A stretch of 35,053 bases of DNA from Hydrogenophaga sp. (GTDB lineage Bacteria; Pseudomonadota; Gammaproteobacteria; Burkholderiales; Burkholderiaceae_C): the NCBI GenBank assembly GCA_020723845.1, contig DYIC01000018.1, forward strand, positions 1 to 35,053, written 5' to 3'. The stretch's first letter is position 1. Each line of letters begins with the position of its first letter. The position numbers and the translations under genes are program-made. Positions 8,227 through 17,476 of the stretch are shown in pieces. A model generated the notes under the pieces. It was not told the origin of the DNA, did no database searches, and worked only from the letters and a program-made list of their open reading frames with translations.

Positions 8227-9339
8227 ATGCCCTTCGCCCCTTTGCAAAACGACACTTTCCTGCGCGCCTGCCTGGGGCAGGCCACCGAATACACGCCGAT
8301 TTGGCTGATGCGCCAGGCGGGGCGCTATTTGCCCGAGTACCGGGCCACGCGCGCACGCGCGGGCAGCTTCATGGGGCTAGCGACGAACGTGGACTACGCA
8401 ACCGAGGTGACGCTGCAGCCCCTGGATCGCTACGCCCTGGATGCAGCGATTTTGTTTTCGGACATTCTGACCGTGCCCGACGCAATGGGTCTGGGGCTGC
8501 ACTTCGTCAACGGCGAGGGGCCGCGGTTCGAACGTGCCGTGCGCACCGAAGCCGACGTGGCCGCACTGGCCGTGCCCGATATGGAACGCCTGCGGTACGT
8601 GTTCGACGCCGTCACCAGCATCCGGCGCGCGCTGGGCGGGCGGGTACCGCTGATCGGATTTTCGGGCAGCCCTTGGACGCTGGCGTGTTATATGGTCGAA
8701 GGGGGCGGGTCGGACGATTACCACCACGTCAAGCGCATGCTCTACAGCCGACCGGATCTGATGCACCAGCTGCTGGCAGTCAACGCCGACGCGGTGGCGC
8801 ACTATTTGCGCCAGCAGATCGAGGCTGGGGCGCAGGCGGTGATGGTGTTCGACAGCTGGGGTGGGGTGTTGGCCGATGGGGCGTTCCACACCTTCAGCCT
8901 CGCCTATACCCGCCGCGTTCTCGAACAACTGCCACGCGAGCACGCGGGCCAGGTGATTCCGCGCATCGTCTTCACCAAGGGGGGCGGGCAGTGGCTGGAA
9001 GCGATGGCCGAGCTGGACTGTGACGTGCTGGGGCTGGACTGGACGGTCAACCTGGGGGCTGCGCGCCAGCGCGTTGGCGGGGTACCGGGCGGGCCGGGCA
9101 AAGCGTTGCAAGGCAATCTGGACCCCGCGGTGCTGCTGGCCACGCCCGAGGCCATCGAGCGCGAGGCCGTGGGCGTGCTGGAATCCTTCGGGCCGCCGCA
9201 CACCGACCCGAGCCAACGCGGGCCCACCCACATCTTCAACCTGGGACACGGCATCAGCCTGCACACGCCCCCGGAGCACGTGCACGTGCTGGTCGAGACG
9301 GTGCATCGCCATTCGCGCCAGATGCGGCAACGTACTTGA
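8227..9339 (+). CDS. hemE: Uroporphyrinogen decarboxylase
   Basis: Cytosolic enzyme of haem synthesis that removes four carboxyl groups from uroporphyrinogen III to give coproporphyrinogen III. The family signature [14 protein letters not shown] lies at residues 26-39, with the substrate-binding arginines. [19 protein letters not shown] and the later FDSWGG and FTKGGG segments are also as in the family, as is the C-terminal FNLGHGI. The length of 370 residues is normal. The reading frame stays open for more than 300 bases upstream, but the ATG at 8227 gives the family N-terminus and lies after the stop of dsbD; the extension would overlap dsbD. No metal or cofactor motif is expected, because the enzyme is cofactor-free. 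Confidence 0.97.
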   Translation: MPFAPLQNDTFLRACLGQATEYTPIWLMRQAGRYLPEYRATRARAGSFMGLATNVDYATEVTLQPLDRYALDAAILFSDILTVPDAMGLGLHFVNGEGPRFERAVRTEADVAALAVPDMERLRYVFDAVTSIRRALGGRVPLIGFSGSPWTLACYMVEGGGSDDYHHVKRMLYSRPDLMHQLLAVNADAVAHYLRQQIEAGAQAVMVFDSWGGVLADGAFHTFSLAYTRRVLEQLPREHAGQVIPRIVFTKGGGQWLEAMAELDCDVLGLDWTVNLGAARQRVGGVPGGPGKALQGNLDPAVLLATPEAIEREAVGVLESFGPPHTDPSQRGPTHIFNLGHGISLHTPPEHVHVLVETVHRHSRQMRQRT

Positions 9340-9365
9340 CGGCGCGGGTCGCGATTCGTCGGTTG

Positions 9366-9374
9366 TTATGCACA
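9366..9374 (+). promoter_or_regulatory. DnaA box 1
   Basis: TTATGCACA matches the DnaA consensus TTATNCACA at all nine positions. It lies 26 bases after the hemE stop, in the hemE-priA gap, in the same orientation as box 2. Confidence 0.6.
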
Positions 9375-9441
9375 GATGGCCGCAAGCGGGCCAGCCTGTC
9401 CATCGGCAAGGGAAGCACTCGACAATCCTCCTGCGAACCGA

Positions 9442-9527
9442 CGTAAGTCATTGATATGAAAGCCATTACCGGCCACCTCTCCGGGGAGTCGAAAAACCGT
9501 GGAGTACCGCCACATCAAGGACTTACG
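9442..9527. repeat. 17-base inverted repeat between hemE and priA
   Basis: The left arm CGTAAGTCATTGATATG (9442-9458) and the reverse complement of the right arm at 9511-9527 agree at 15 of 17 positions, with a 52-base loop. Read as minus-strand RNA, one mismatch becomes a G-U pair, leaving only one unpaired position. Neither strand has a T-run after the distal arm, so it is not a simple terminator. No open reading frame with coding character crosses it. It could be a structured RNA or a protein-binding dyad. Confidence 0.6.
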
Positions 9528-9542
9528 CGCAAGATCCGCAGC

Positions 9543-9552
9543 TTGTCGACAA
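9543..9552. repeat. Perfect 10-base palindrome TTGTCGACAA
   Basis: The palindrome ends 2 bases before DnaA box 2. Its right half is two mismatches away from a reverse-oriented DnaA box (TGTCGACAA against TGTGGATAA), so with box 2 it may form a divergent pair of sites. Confidence 0.45.
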
Positions 9553-9554
9553 AT

Positions 9555-9563
9555 TTATCCACA
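9555..9563 (+). promoter_or_regulatory. DnaA box 2
   Basis: TTATCCACA is a perfect, high-affinity type DnaA box, 59 bases before the priA start. Two perfect boxes in one 283-base gap of GC-rich DNA are unlikely by chance. The rest of the gap holds the inverted repeat and palindrome listed separately, and a GGGGCGCCCC palindrome at 9604-9613 just before priA. Confidence 0.65.
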
Positions 9564-9622
9564 CCCTTGACCGCCGATCTGCCCAGTCGCCACAGAGGCA
9601 CGAGGGGCGCCCCAGAGCCACC

Positions 9623-11734
9623 ATGATCGACCGGGCCGACACTCCCCTGACACCGGTGCGCGTCGATGTGGTCGTCGCAGCGCCCGCCCACAGCGGGTTG
9701 GGGCAACGCCTGACCTACGGCTACGAGCGTCCGCTGACGCCGGGCACACTGGTGCGCGTGCCGTTGGGGCGGCGCACCGTGTTGGGCATCGTCTGGGACT
9801 GTGCGGACGGCACCGAGGCGGCGCCAGCGGTCACGCCCGATCAGATCCGCCCCATCGGCGAAGTCTGGGACGCCCTGCCCGCGTTGAGCGCCGAGTGGCG
9901 CGCCCTGGTGGCGTTTGCGGCCCGCTACTACCAGCGTGCGCTGGGCGAAGTCGCCTTGGCGGCCCTGCCGCCCGCGCTGCGCGACGCGAACAAGGCACAA
10001 ATCGCGCGGCGCTTGCAGCGGCTGGCGCCCCCCGCAACAGCGCCCGCGCCCGCCGCCGACGGGCCCGCGCTGACCTCGGCGCAGGCCCAGGCGCTGGCGG
10101 CCATCGAAAGCAGTGATCGGCCCGTGCTGCTGTTTGGTGCCACCGGCAGCGGCAAAACCGAGGTTTACCTGCAAGCGACGGCGCGTCTGCTGGCGCGCGA
10201 GCCGCACGCCCAAGCGCTGGTCTTGGTGCCGGAGATCAACCTGACGCCACAGCTGGAGCAGCGCTTTCGCGCCCGCTTTGGCGACGCGGTGACGACGCTG
10301 CACTCACGCTTGACCCCTGCGCAACGCCTGCGGCACTGGTTGGCAGCGCATCTGGGGCACGCACGCATCGTGCTGGGCACGCGCATGGCCATCTTCGCCA
10401 GCCTGCCGCGGCTGCGCCTCATCGTGGTGGACGAGGAGCACGACCCCAGCTACAAAAGCCAGGAGGGAGCGCGCTACTCCGCGCGCGATCTGGCCGTGTA
10501 CCGGGGCCGGCTCGGCGCCGACGCGGGTTGCCGCGTCGTGCTAGGCTCGGCCACCCCCTCGCTAGAGAGCTGGCATGCCGCCGAGCGCGGCCGCTACCGG
10601 CGCGTGGACATCAGCGACCGCATGGGCGGGGCCCTGTGGCCCCGGTTGCGGCTGCTCGATCTGCGCCAACAACCGCGCGGCGTGGCGCTGGCGCCGCCCC
10701 TGCTGGCCGCCATCGAGGCGCGCCTGGAGCGCGGCGAACAGGCGCTCGTGTTGCTCAACCGGCGGGGCTACGCCCCCGTGATCGCCTGCGCCGACTGCGG
10801 CTGGAAGAGCGGCTGCCCGCACTGCAGCGCGCACCTGGTCTACCACAAAGGCGACCGCCACCTGCGCTGCCACCACTGCGGCCACACCGCCCCCGTGCCC
10901 CGTGCCTGCCCGGACTGTGGCAACGTGGATTTGGCCCCGCTGGGGCGCGGCACCGAGCAGCTCGAAGAGCAGTTGATCGCCGCGCTGAGCCACCTGCGGC
11001 GGCCCGACGGCACACCGGTGCGTGTCGGTCGGCTCGATGCCGACACGGCGCGCGCCGCAGGTGCGCTCGAGCGCACGCTGGCGGCGGTGCACGCGGGTGA
11101 CGTCGATGTGTTGGTCGGCACGCAAATGATCGCCAAAGGGCATGACTTCCGGCGCATCACCCTGGTGGCCAGCGTCAACACCGACGGCGCCCTGTTTGCC
11201 AGCGACTGGCGCGCGCCGGAGCGGCTGTTTTCGCTGCTCATGCAGGCCGCGGGGCGCGCGGGGCGCGACGCCGCGTTCGTGGCGGCCCACAACAGCGCGG
11301 TGGAGCTGTGGGTGCAGACCGCCTACCCCGAACACCCCCTGTTTGCGGCACTGGCCCGGCACGACTATGCCGCCTTCGCCGCGCAACAGCTCGAAGAGCG
11401 GCGCATCGCCGGCATGCCCCCCTTCAGCCACCAGGCGCTGCTGCGCGCCGAGGCACGGCAGCTCGACGCGGCCCTGGCCTGGCTGCGCCGCGCCGCCGAG
11501 GCAGCGCACGACCTGCCTGGACGCGCCCACGTGACCCTCTATGCACCGGTGCCGATGACGCTGACGCGCGTGGCCGGCATCGAACGCGCACAACTGCTGC
11601 TCGAGAGCCCCCGGCGCAGCGCCCTGCAGGCCCTGCTGACCGCCTGGATGCCGCGCCTGCAAGGCCTGCGCGGCCATGCCGACACGCGCGGCCTGGTGCG
11701 CTGGGCCATCGACGTCGATCCGCTCAGCTTCTGA
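9623..11734 (+). CDS. priA: Primosomal protein N', replication-restart helicase
   Basis: Superfamily 2 DNA helicase that recognises stalled forks and D-loops and reloads the replicative helicase. The N-terminal DNA-binding domain (about 1-100) has the family segment GLGQRLTYGY. The helicase core has Walker A GATGSGKT at 172-179 and the DEEH box at 270-273. Eight cysteines at 389, 392, 398, 401, 416, 419, 429 and 432 form the two zinc sites typical of PriA. A VGTQMIAKGHDF segment follows, with the C-terminal helicase motifs. The length of 703 residues is usual for the family. The ATG at 9623 has only a weak ribosome binding site, and a GGGGCGCCCC palindrome lies just upstream. Two DnaA boxes lie within 260 bases upstream, which could link its expression to initiation. 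Confidence 0.97.
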   Translation: MIDRADTPLTPVRVDVVVAAPAHSGLGQRLTYGYERPLTPGTLVRVPLGRRTVLGIVWDCADGTEAAPAVTPDQIRPIGEVWDALPALSAEWRALVAFAARYYQRALGEVALAALPPALRDANKAQIARRLQRLAPPATAPAPAADGPALTSAQAQALAAIESSDRPVLLFGATGSGKTEVYLQATARLLAREPHAQALVLVPEINLTPQLEQRFRARFGDAVTTLHSRLTPAQRLRHWLAAHLGHARIVLGTRMAIFASLPRLRLIVVDEEHDPSYKSQEGARYSARDLAVYRGRLGADAGCRVVLGSATPSLESWHAAERGRYRRVDISDRMGGALWPRLRLLDLRQQPRGVALAPPLLAAIEARLERGEQALVLLNRRGYAPVIACADCGWKSGCPHCSAHLVYHKGDRHLRCHHCGHTAPVPRACPDCGNVDLAPLGRGTEQLEEQLIAALSHLRRPDGTPVRVGRLDADTARAAGALERTLAAVHAGDVDVLVGTQMIAKGHDFRRITLVASVNTDGALFASDWRAPERLFSLLMQAAGRAGRDAAFVAAHNSAVELWVQTAYPEHPLFAALARHDYAAFAAQQLEERRIAGMPPFSHQALLRAEARQLDAALAWLRRAAEAAHDLPGRAHVTLYAPVPMTLTRVAGIERAQLLLESPRRSALQALLTAWMPRLQGLRGHADTRGLVRWAIDVDPLSF

Positions 11735-11749
11735 CGGCGCGCCTGCCGC

Positions 11750-12700
11750 TCAGCGCAAGGCGGCCACCGCCGCCGAAAAGGTCAGAAATGCCAGCGCGGT
11801 GGACACGAGGATGATGCGCGCGATGCGGCCATTGTCGGCCCCCATGCGCTCGGCCAGCAGCGAGACATTGCTGGCGCTGGGCAGCGCCGCCACCAGCACC
11901 ATGACCGTCAGCGCCGTCGGCTGCAGCGGCGCCCCCAGCTGGATGGCCGCCGCGCCCACCAACAACACCAGCAGCGGGTGCAACAGCAGTTTGACCAGCG
12001 CCAGCGGCACGTAGTCGCGCCACGGCATCGGGTGATCGGCCTGCATCTGCGAGCGCGCCAGCACCGCCCCGATGGTAAACAGCGCCACCGGGCTGGCCGC
12101 GTCCGCCAGCAGCCCCACGGTCTGGTCGAGCGGCCGCGGCAGTGCCACCTGCCACGCCGACGCCAGCGCCCCCAGGCCAATGGCCCACGGCATGGGGTTG
12201 CGCGCCACCCCCAGCAGCGCCTGCCGCAACGCCGCGCGCGCACCGCCCTCGCCCGCATCCAGCCGGGACAGCGCAATGCACAGCGAGCTGGTGATGACCA
12301 TGTCCACCACGATGACCACGATCACCGTGCCCACGGCCGCGGGCCCCAGCAGCGCGGCGATCAGCGGCACCCCCATGAAGCCCGAGTTGGGAAACGCCGC
12401 CACCAACGCGCCGAAGGCGGCGTCGTTCCAGCCGATGCGCCCCCCCCACGTCACCGCCACCGCAAAACCCACCACGGCCAGCGCACACAGCAACCACACC
12501 CCGGCCACCGCGCCGTCGAGCAGCTGCGCGATCGGCGTCGACGCGCCAAAGCGGTACAACATGGCCGGCAGCGCAAAATACAGCACGAAACCGTTGAGCC
12601 CGGGAATCGCCTCCAGCGGCAGCCAGCGCCGCCGCGCGGCCAAGTAGCCAGCGGCGACCAGCGCAAAAAAGGGAAAGGTGACCAGCAAGATGGCGCCCAT
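11750..12700 (-). CDS. AEC family transporter (auxin efflux carrier-like)
   Basis: Integral membrane protein of 316 residues with about ten hydrophobic segments in two groups separated by a polar region near residues 150-165, the pattern of the AEC family. The N-terminal part has the family-like GLNGFVLYFALPAMLY near 34-49, and the second half ends in a similar LPSASNVSLLAERMG segment near 275-289. AEC members move malate, malonate, other organic anions or unknown solutes; the substrate is not evident here. It converges with priA with a gap of only 15 bases and no visible terminator, and is divergent from rep, leaving 117 bases between the two starts for both promoters. Confidence 0.9.
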   Translation of the reverse strand: MGAILLVTFPFFALVAAGYLAARRRWLPLEAIPGLNGFVLYFALPAMLYRFGASTPIAQLLDGAVAGVWLLCALAVVGFAVAVTWGGRIGWNDAAFGALVAAFPNSGFMGVPLIAALLGPAAVGTVIVVIVVDMVITSSLCIALSRLDAGEGGARAALRQALLGVARNPMPWAIGLGALASAWQVALPRPLDQTVGLLADAASPVALFTIGAVLARSQMQADHPMPWRDYVPLALVKLLLHPLLVLLVGAAAIQLGAPLQPTALTVMVLVAALPSASNVSLLAERMGADNGRIARIILVSTALAFLTFSAAVAALR

Positions 12701-12817
12701 GAACGGCGATGGTAACGGGCGGCGCGGCCTGGCGCTGTCACCCCGCTATCATTCGCCCCTTCCCATCCCCGCGGCGCCTCTGTCCTGGCGGCCGCGTTTT
12801 CGCGTCCAGTGCCGTCG

Positions 12818-14923
12818 ATGCACGACACCCTCAACCCCGCCCAACTCCAAGCCGTGCACCATCTGCACGGCCCCTCGCTCGTGCTGGCGGGCGCTGGCTC
12901 GGGCAAAACGCGCGTCATCACGCACAAAATCGCGCGTCTGATCCAAGCCGGACTGGCACCCGAGCGCATCGCCGCCATCACCTTCACCAACAAGGCCGCG
13001 GCCGAAATGCGCGAGCGCGCCCGCGCCCTCGTCGGCAAGGCGGCCCAGGGCGTGCTGCTGTGCACCTTCCACGCGCTGGGCGTGCGCATCTTGCGCGAAG
13101 ACGGTGCCGCCATCGGGCTCAAACCCCAGTTTTCCATTCTGGACACCGACGACATCGTCGGCATCCTGAAAGACTGCGGCGGCACCACCGACAGCACCAC
13201 CGCGCGCCACTGGCAGTGGCGCATCAGCCAGTGGAAAGGCGCCGGGGTGGACGCCAACGCGGCCCTGGCGCAAGCGCGTGACGAGAGCGAGCGGCATATC
13301 GCCCGAGTGATGGCACGCTACCAGGAACGGCTCGCCGCCTATCAGGCGGTCGACTTCGACGACCTGATCGGACTGCCGCTGAAGCTGCTGCAACAGTGCC
13401 CCGAGGCGCGGATGCGCTGGCAGCAGCGGCTGGGCCACGTGCTGGTCGATGAGTACCAGGACACCAGCGCGATGCAGTACGAGCTGCTCAAAGTGCTGGT
13501 GGGCCACGGCGAGCGGCCCGACCCGCGCCTGACCTGCGTCGGCGACGACGACCAATCCATCTACGGCTGGCGCGGCGCCACGCTGGACAATCTGCGGCGC
13601 CTGCCGCAAGACTTTCCCAACCTGGCGATCATCAAGCTGGAGCAAAACTACCGCTCCACCAACGCCATCCTGCGCGCGGCCAATGCGGTCATCGGCCCCA
13701 ACCCCAAGCTGTTTCCCAAAACGCTGTGGAGCGCGCTGGGTGAGGGTGAACCCGTGCGCGTGCTCGCCTGCGACCACGAAGAGCACGAAGCCGAGCGCGC
13801 CGTGGCGCGCATCCAGGGCCTGCGCGCACAAGGCGCGGCGTGGCGCGACTGTGCCATCCTGTACCGCGCCAACCACCAATCGCGCGCGTTCGAAGTCGCA
13901 CTGCGGCGCGCGGGCGTGCCGTACAAGGTCTCGGGCGGGACGAGCTTTTTCGACCGCGCCGAAATCAAGGATTTGTGCGCCTGGCTGCGCCTGCTGGCCA
14001 ACGAGGACGACGACCCGGCCTTCCTGCGCGCCATCACCACGCCCCGGCGCGGCATCGGCCACCAAACCCTGGCCCAGCTCGGGCAAGTGGCCAGCGGGCT
14101 GCGCCTGAGCCTGTTCGAGACCCTGTCGTCCCCCCTGCTGCAGGCCAGCGTCGGCGCCAAGGCGCTGGCGGCGCTGCACGAATTCGGGCGCTGCGTCAAC
14201 GAACTGCAATTCCGTGCCCGGCACGCCGTCGGGCACGAGGCGGCGCGCGCGGTGCTGATGCAGTGGCTCACCGACATCGGCTACGAGCGCCACCTGCACG
14301 ACCACGCCGACAGCCCGCAACAGGCGCAGACGCGCTGGGGCCATGTGCTGGACTTCATCGACTGGATGGTGCAACGCTGCGGCGGGCAGATCGACGACAC
14401 CGGCAGCGCCAGCGGCGAGGCGCGCGCGCCGCGCCCGCTGCTGGAAGTGGCGCAGACGGTGGCACTCATCAGCACGCTGTCCGAACGCGAGCAAGACCAA
14501 GACGTGGTGACGCTGTCGACCCTGCACGCCGCCAAAGGGCTGGAATGGCCCCATGTCATGCTGGCCGGCGTCAACGAAGGGCTGCTGCCTTTCAAGCCCG
14601 ACGCCGATGACGATGCGCAGCAGCTCGCCGCACGCATCGAGGAAGAGCGCCGCCTGATGTATGTCGGCATCACGCGCGCCCAGCGCACGCTGGTGGTCAG
14701 TTGGCTCAAGCAGCGCAAACAAGGGCGCGAGCGCGTCACCGCGCAGCCCAGCCGCTTCATTGCCGAAATGCAGCTCGACCCCGCCACCACGCAAGAGGAC
14801 CCGCGCGCCAAGCTGCGTGCCCTGCGCGAGGAGTTTGCCGCGCGCGCGGCAGCCCAGGGCTCGGGTGGTACCAGCGCCCCGCCACAAAGCCGCCCCATTG
14901 GCGCGCCGCGTGCCTTGTCGTAA
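12818..14923 (+). CDS. rep: ATP-dependent DNA helicase Rep
   Basis: Superfamily 1A 3'-5' DNA helicase that clears proteins ahead of replication forks and assists restart. Walker A AGAGSGKT lies at residues 24-31, followed by ITFTNKAA (motif Ia), VDEYQDT (Walker B), GDDDQSIYGWRGA (motif III), LEQNYRST (motif IV), LSTLHAAKGLEW (motif V) and MYVGITRAQ (motif VI). The segment EEHEAERAV and the general sequence follow E. coli Rep more closely than UvrD or PcrA. The length is 701 residues. The ATG at 12818 gives a short N-terminus; a GTG at 12809 would add three residues. A TATCAT box about 70 bases upstream could be a -10 site. The C-terminal tail is Ala/Pro/Ser-rich. With priA, this puts two fork-restart genes within 6 kb. 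Confidence 0.94.
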   Translation: MHDTLNPAQLQAVHHLHGPSLVLAGAGSGKTRVITHKIARLIQAGLAPERIAAITFTNKAAAEMRERARALVGKAAQGVLLCTFHALGVRILREDGAAIGLKPQFSILDTDDIVGILKDCGGTTDSTTARHWQWRISQWKGAGVDANAALAQARDESERHIARVMARYQERLAAYQAVDFDDLIGLPLKLLQQCPEARMRWQQRLGHVLVDEYQDTSAMQYELLKVLVGHGERPDPRLTCVGDDDQSIYGWRGATLDNLRRLPQDFPNLAIIKLEQNYRSTNAILRAANAVIGPNPKLFPKTLWSALGEGEPVRVLACDHEEHEAERAVARIQGLRAQGAAWRDCAILYRANHQSRAFEVALRRAGVPYKVSGGTSFFDRAEIKDLCAWLRLLANEDDDPAFLRAITTPRRGIGHQTLAQLGQVASGLRLSLFETLSSPLLQASVGAKALAALHEFGRCVNELQFRARHAVGHEAARAVLMQWLTDIGYERHLHDHADSPQQAQTRWGHVLDFIDWMVQRCGGQIDDTGSASGEARAPRPLLEVAQTVALISTLSEREQDQDVVTLSTLHAAKGLEWPHVMLAGVNEGLLPFKPDADDDAQQLAARIEEERRLMYVGITRAQRTLVVSWLKQRKQGRERVTAQPSRFIAEMQLDPATTQEDPRAKLRALREEFAARAAAQGSGGTSAPPQSRPIGAPRALS

Positions 14924-14963
14924 GATCCTGACAAATCTGAAAATACCGGGGGCTGCAGTTCGT

Positions 14964-15488
14964 ATGGTTTTTTCTATTTCACGCAGATCTGTGGCGCTCG
15001 CGCTGACGGCCGTCGTGTGCGGCATGGCCACCGTCGCGCACGCCCAAGCGTCGTTGCCAGCGCCCAAAGACCGCGTCGTGTTGACCCTGGGGGGGCAGAT
15101 CGGCGTGCGCAACCACGGCTCGCACGCCGCGTTCGACATGGCCATGTTGGAGGCATTGCCCCAACACACCTTCACCACCCGCACGCCGTGGGACGATCAA
15201 CCGGTCACCTTCCGCGGCCCGCGCCTGCGCGATGTACTGGCCGCCGTCCGTGCCGAAGGACGGCAGCTGCGCGCCACGGCGCTCAATGACTACCGTGTCG
15301 TGATCCCGTTCGAGGACGCCCAGCGCCACGACGTCATCATCGCCACCCGCAAAAACGGGGTGCCGATGGCGGTGCGCGACAAGGGCCCCCTGTTCATCGT
15401 CTATCCCTTCGACCGCGACCCTGCGCTCAAGGACCTGCGCTACTACGAGCGCTCGATCTGGCAGCTCAAGGCGATCGACGTGGAATGA
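14964..15488 (+). CDS. Secreted SUOX-fold (molybdopterin oxidoreductase-like) protein without cysteine
   Basis: A 174-residue protein with a signal peptide (basic start, hydrophobic segment to about residue 20, cleavage after AHA at 25-27). The mature part resembles the sulfite-oxidase-type molybdopterin fold: a [10 protein letters not shown] segment, [13 protein letters not shown], then [13 protein letters not shown] and a C-terminal [13 protein letters not shown]. The molybdenum-coordinating cysteine of true SUOX/YedY enzymes is missing; the mature part has no cysteine at all, so catalysis with a bound molybdenum cofactor is unlikely. The stop overlaps the start of a membrane hybrid histidine kinase by 4 bases (ATGA). 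I infer a periplasmic sensory partner rather than an enzyme. A 40-base A/T-richer gap after rep could hold its promoter. Confidence 0.8.
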   Translation: MVFSISRRSVALALTAVVCGMATVAHAQASLPAPKDRVVLTLGGQIGVRNHGSHAAFDMAMLEALPQHTFTTRTPWDDQPVTFRGPRLRDVLAAVRAEGRQLRATALNDYRVVIPFEDAQRHDVIIATRKNGVPMAVRDKGPLFIVYPFDRDPALKDLRYYERSIWQLKAIDVE

Positions 15489-17476
15489 ATCCGACCCCTG
15501 CGGCCCCGACCGCCGCCACTACCGCCAGCGCCGAAGGGCGCCGGTTTTTGTGGTGGGTCGCGCTCACCACCACCGTGTTGGCGGCAGGTTTGGCGGTGCT
15601 GCTCGGGGTCTTTTTGCAGCAGTCCCGCTCGGCCGAGGAATCGGCGCAGCTGCAGGCCGATTCGCTGACGGCGCTGGCCTTTCAGCACGAACGGGAGTTT
15701 TTGCGCCTGCGCAGCGCCCTCACGCAAGCCCTACGGGGCCGCTCGCCCCCCGACTGGGATGCGGTCGTGTTGCGGCACGAAATCTACGCCAGCCGTGTCG
15801 CCCTGCTGGCCGAAAACCCCTCCATCGAGCCCCTGCGCCAGCTGCCTGCGTACCAGCAGCTGATGCCGCGTCTGCACCAACTGGTGCAAACCCTGGACGC
15901 CGCGCTGCCGGCAACCGATGGGCCACGCTTGGACGAGGCGCTGCAGCAAATGGACGCGCTGGGCCCGGAGGTGCAAGCCCTGACACTGACCGCCGATCGG
16001 CTGGTCAGCGAGCGGGTCGCTGCCAAGCTGCACGAGGTGCGACGCCTGCGCGGCTATGTCATTTGGCTAATGGCGGCCCAGGTACTGGTGCTGCTATTGG
16101 CGGCCCTCGCGCTGTGGCAGCGGCAGCGCCGGCAAACCCAAGAGCGCAGAGCGCTCGAAGCCCTCAACACCGCCTTGGCCCGCGCGCGCGACGAGGCGCA
16201 AGCCGCCAGCCGTATCAAGAGCCAGTTTCTGGCCAACATGAGCCATGAGCTGCGCACCCCGTTCAACGGCATGCTCGGCATGCTGGACCTGCTGGCCGAC
16301 AGCCCGCTGACGCCCGCCCAGCGCGATCTTCTGCAGACCGCGCGCGCATCGGCCGGGCATCTGCTGGCGCTGCTCAACGACATCCTGGATCTGTCGGCGC
16401 TCGATGCCGGCCAGCTGCGCATCCAGCCCGAACCCGTGGATCTACCAGAGCTGGTTCGCCACGTGCACCGCTGGTTGCAACCCCAAGCCGAGCGCAAGGG
16501 GATCGAGCTGGGCCTGTCGATCGACGACGGTGGCACCCCGTGGGTGCTCGCCGATGCGACACGCGTGCGGCAAATCTTGCTCAACCTGCTGGGCAACGCC
16601 ATCAAATTCACCGACCGTGGCCGGGTCGATCTCACGGTGCGCGCGGAATCGGTACCCGGTCGCGAACCACGGGTGCGCTGGAGGGCCGTGGTGCGCGACA
16701 CGGGCATCGGCATGGACGCGTCGACCCTGTCGCGGCTGTTTCAACGGTTTCAGCAGGCGGACCCCTCGATCACGCGCCGCTACGGCGGCAGTGGGCTCGG
16801 GCTGGACATCTCGCGCACGCTGGCACGCCTGATGGGCGGCGACGTGCAGGTCGAAAGCCAGCCGGGGGCAGGCTCCACCTTCACGGCCACCTGGGTGACG
16901 CCGATCGCTGCACCTGAAACCACGCCATCCGACTTTGCCGTCACACAAACGCCCGGCTGGATGGACGGACCGCCGCCTGCCGAGGCGGTGCCCGGGCAGG
17001 CCGGCGCCGAACTCCCCGCCCCGCCCCCGACCGCGCCGCACGGCAGCGGCTGGCGCGTGCTGGTGGCCGAAGACCACCCGGTCAATCGCAAGGTCATCGG
17101 CCTATTGCTGGACAAAATGGGGCATCGCGTCGACTTCGCCGAGGATGGACAGCAAGCACTGCAGCAGGCGGCCGAACACGACTACGACGTCATCCTGATG
17201 GACATTCACATGCCCGGCATGGACGGGCTGCAGGCCTCGCGACAGATCCGTGCCCTGCCGGGGCCGCGCGGTCAGGTCCCCATCATCGCGCTGACGGCCG
17301 ACGTCATGGACGACGCGCAGCAGCGGGCACAGGCCGCCGGCATGAACGGATTTTTGGCCAAGCCGGTGCAGCGCCCCGCCCTTGAGGCTGCGATGGCGCG
17401 CTGCATCGCCGCCCCCCGTGCCGCGCCTACCACCCCAGCCCCAAGTGCAGCGGCAGATACACCGCCATGCCCGTGA
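15485..17476 (+). CDS. Membrane-bound hybrid sensor histidine kinase
   Basis: Two membrane segments (about 21-44 and 190-211) enclose a mostly helical periplasmic sensor of roughly 145 residues with no named domain that I recognise. No HAMP or PAS domain is evident; a coiled linker leads into the dimerisation domain with H254 in MSHELRTP. The ATPase domain shows N371 (N box), DTGIGM at 405-410 and GGSGLGL at 434-440. After a Pro/Ala-rich linker (about 475-520) comes a receiver domain with phospho-acceptor D573 and conserved K626. There is no HPt domain here and no separate response regulator nearby, so the downstream output is unknown. It starts inside the stop of the SUOX-fold gene. Its last 50 bases overlap the end of convergent azlD. 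Confidence 0.93.
   Translation: MNPTPAAPTAATTASAEGRRFLWWVALTTTVLAAGLAVLLGVFLQQSRSAEESAQLQADSLTALAFQHEREFLRLRSALTQALRGRSPPDWDAVVLRHEIYASRVALLAENPSIEPLRQLPAYQQLMPRLHQLVQTLDAALPATDGPRLDEALQQMDALGPEVQALTLTADRLVSERVAAKLHEVRRLRGYVIWLMAAQVLVLLLAALALWQRQRRQTQERRALEALNTALARARDEAQAASRIKSQFLANMSHELRTPFNGMLGMLDLLADSPLTPAQRDLLQTARASAGHLLALLNDILDLSALDAGQLRIQPEPVDLPELVRHVHRWLQPQAERKGIELGLSIDDGGTPWVLADATRVRQILLNLLGNAIKFTDRGRVDLTVRAESVPGREPRVRWRAVVRDTGIGMDASTLSRLFQRFQQADPSITRRYGGSGLGLDISRTLARLMGGDVQVESQPGAGSTFTATWVTPIAAPETTPSDFAVTQTPGWMDGPPPAEAVPGQAGAELPAPPPTAPHGSGWRVLVAEDHPVNRKVIGLLLDKMGHRVDFAEDGQQALQQAAEHDYDVILMDIHMPGMDGLQASRQIRALPGPRGQVPIIALTADVMDDAQQRAQAAGMNGFLAKPVQRPALEAAMARCIAAPRAAPTTPAPSAAADTPPCP

Noticed and set aside
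9604-9613. GGGGCGCCCC palindrome as a terminator of hemE
   Set aside because: No loop and no T-run; it sits directly before priA.
9340-9622. Chromosomal replication origin
   Set aside because: Only two perfect DnaA boxes, no AT-rich unwinding region and no dnaA, dnaN, rpmH or mnmG nearby. A DnaA regulatory role is more likely.
12749-15184. 811-codon open frame on the minus strand
   Set aside because: Antisense to rep and the SUOX-fold gene, both with clear family motifs.
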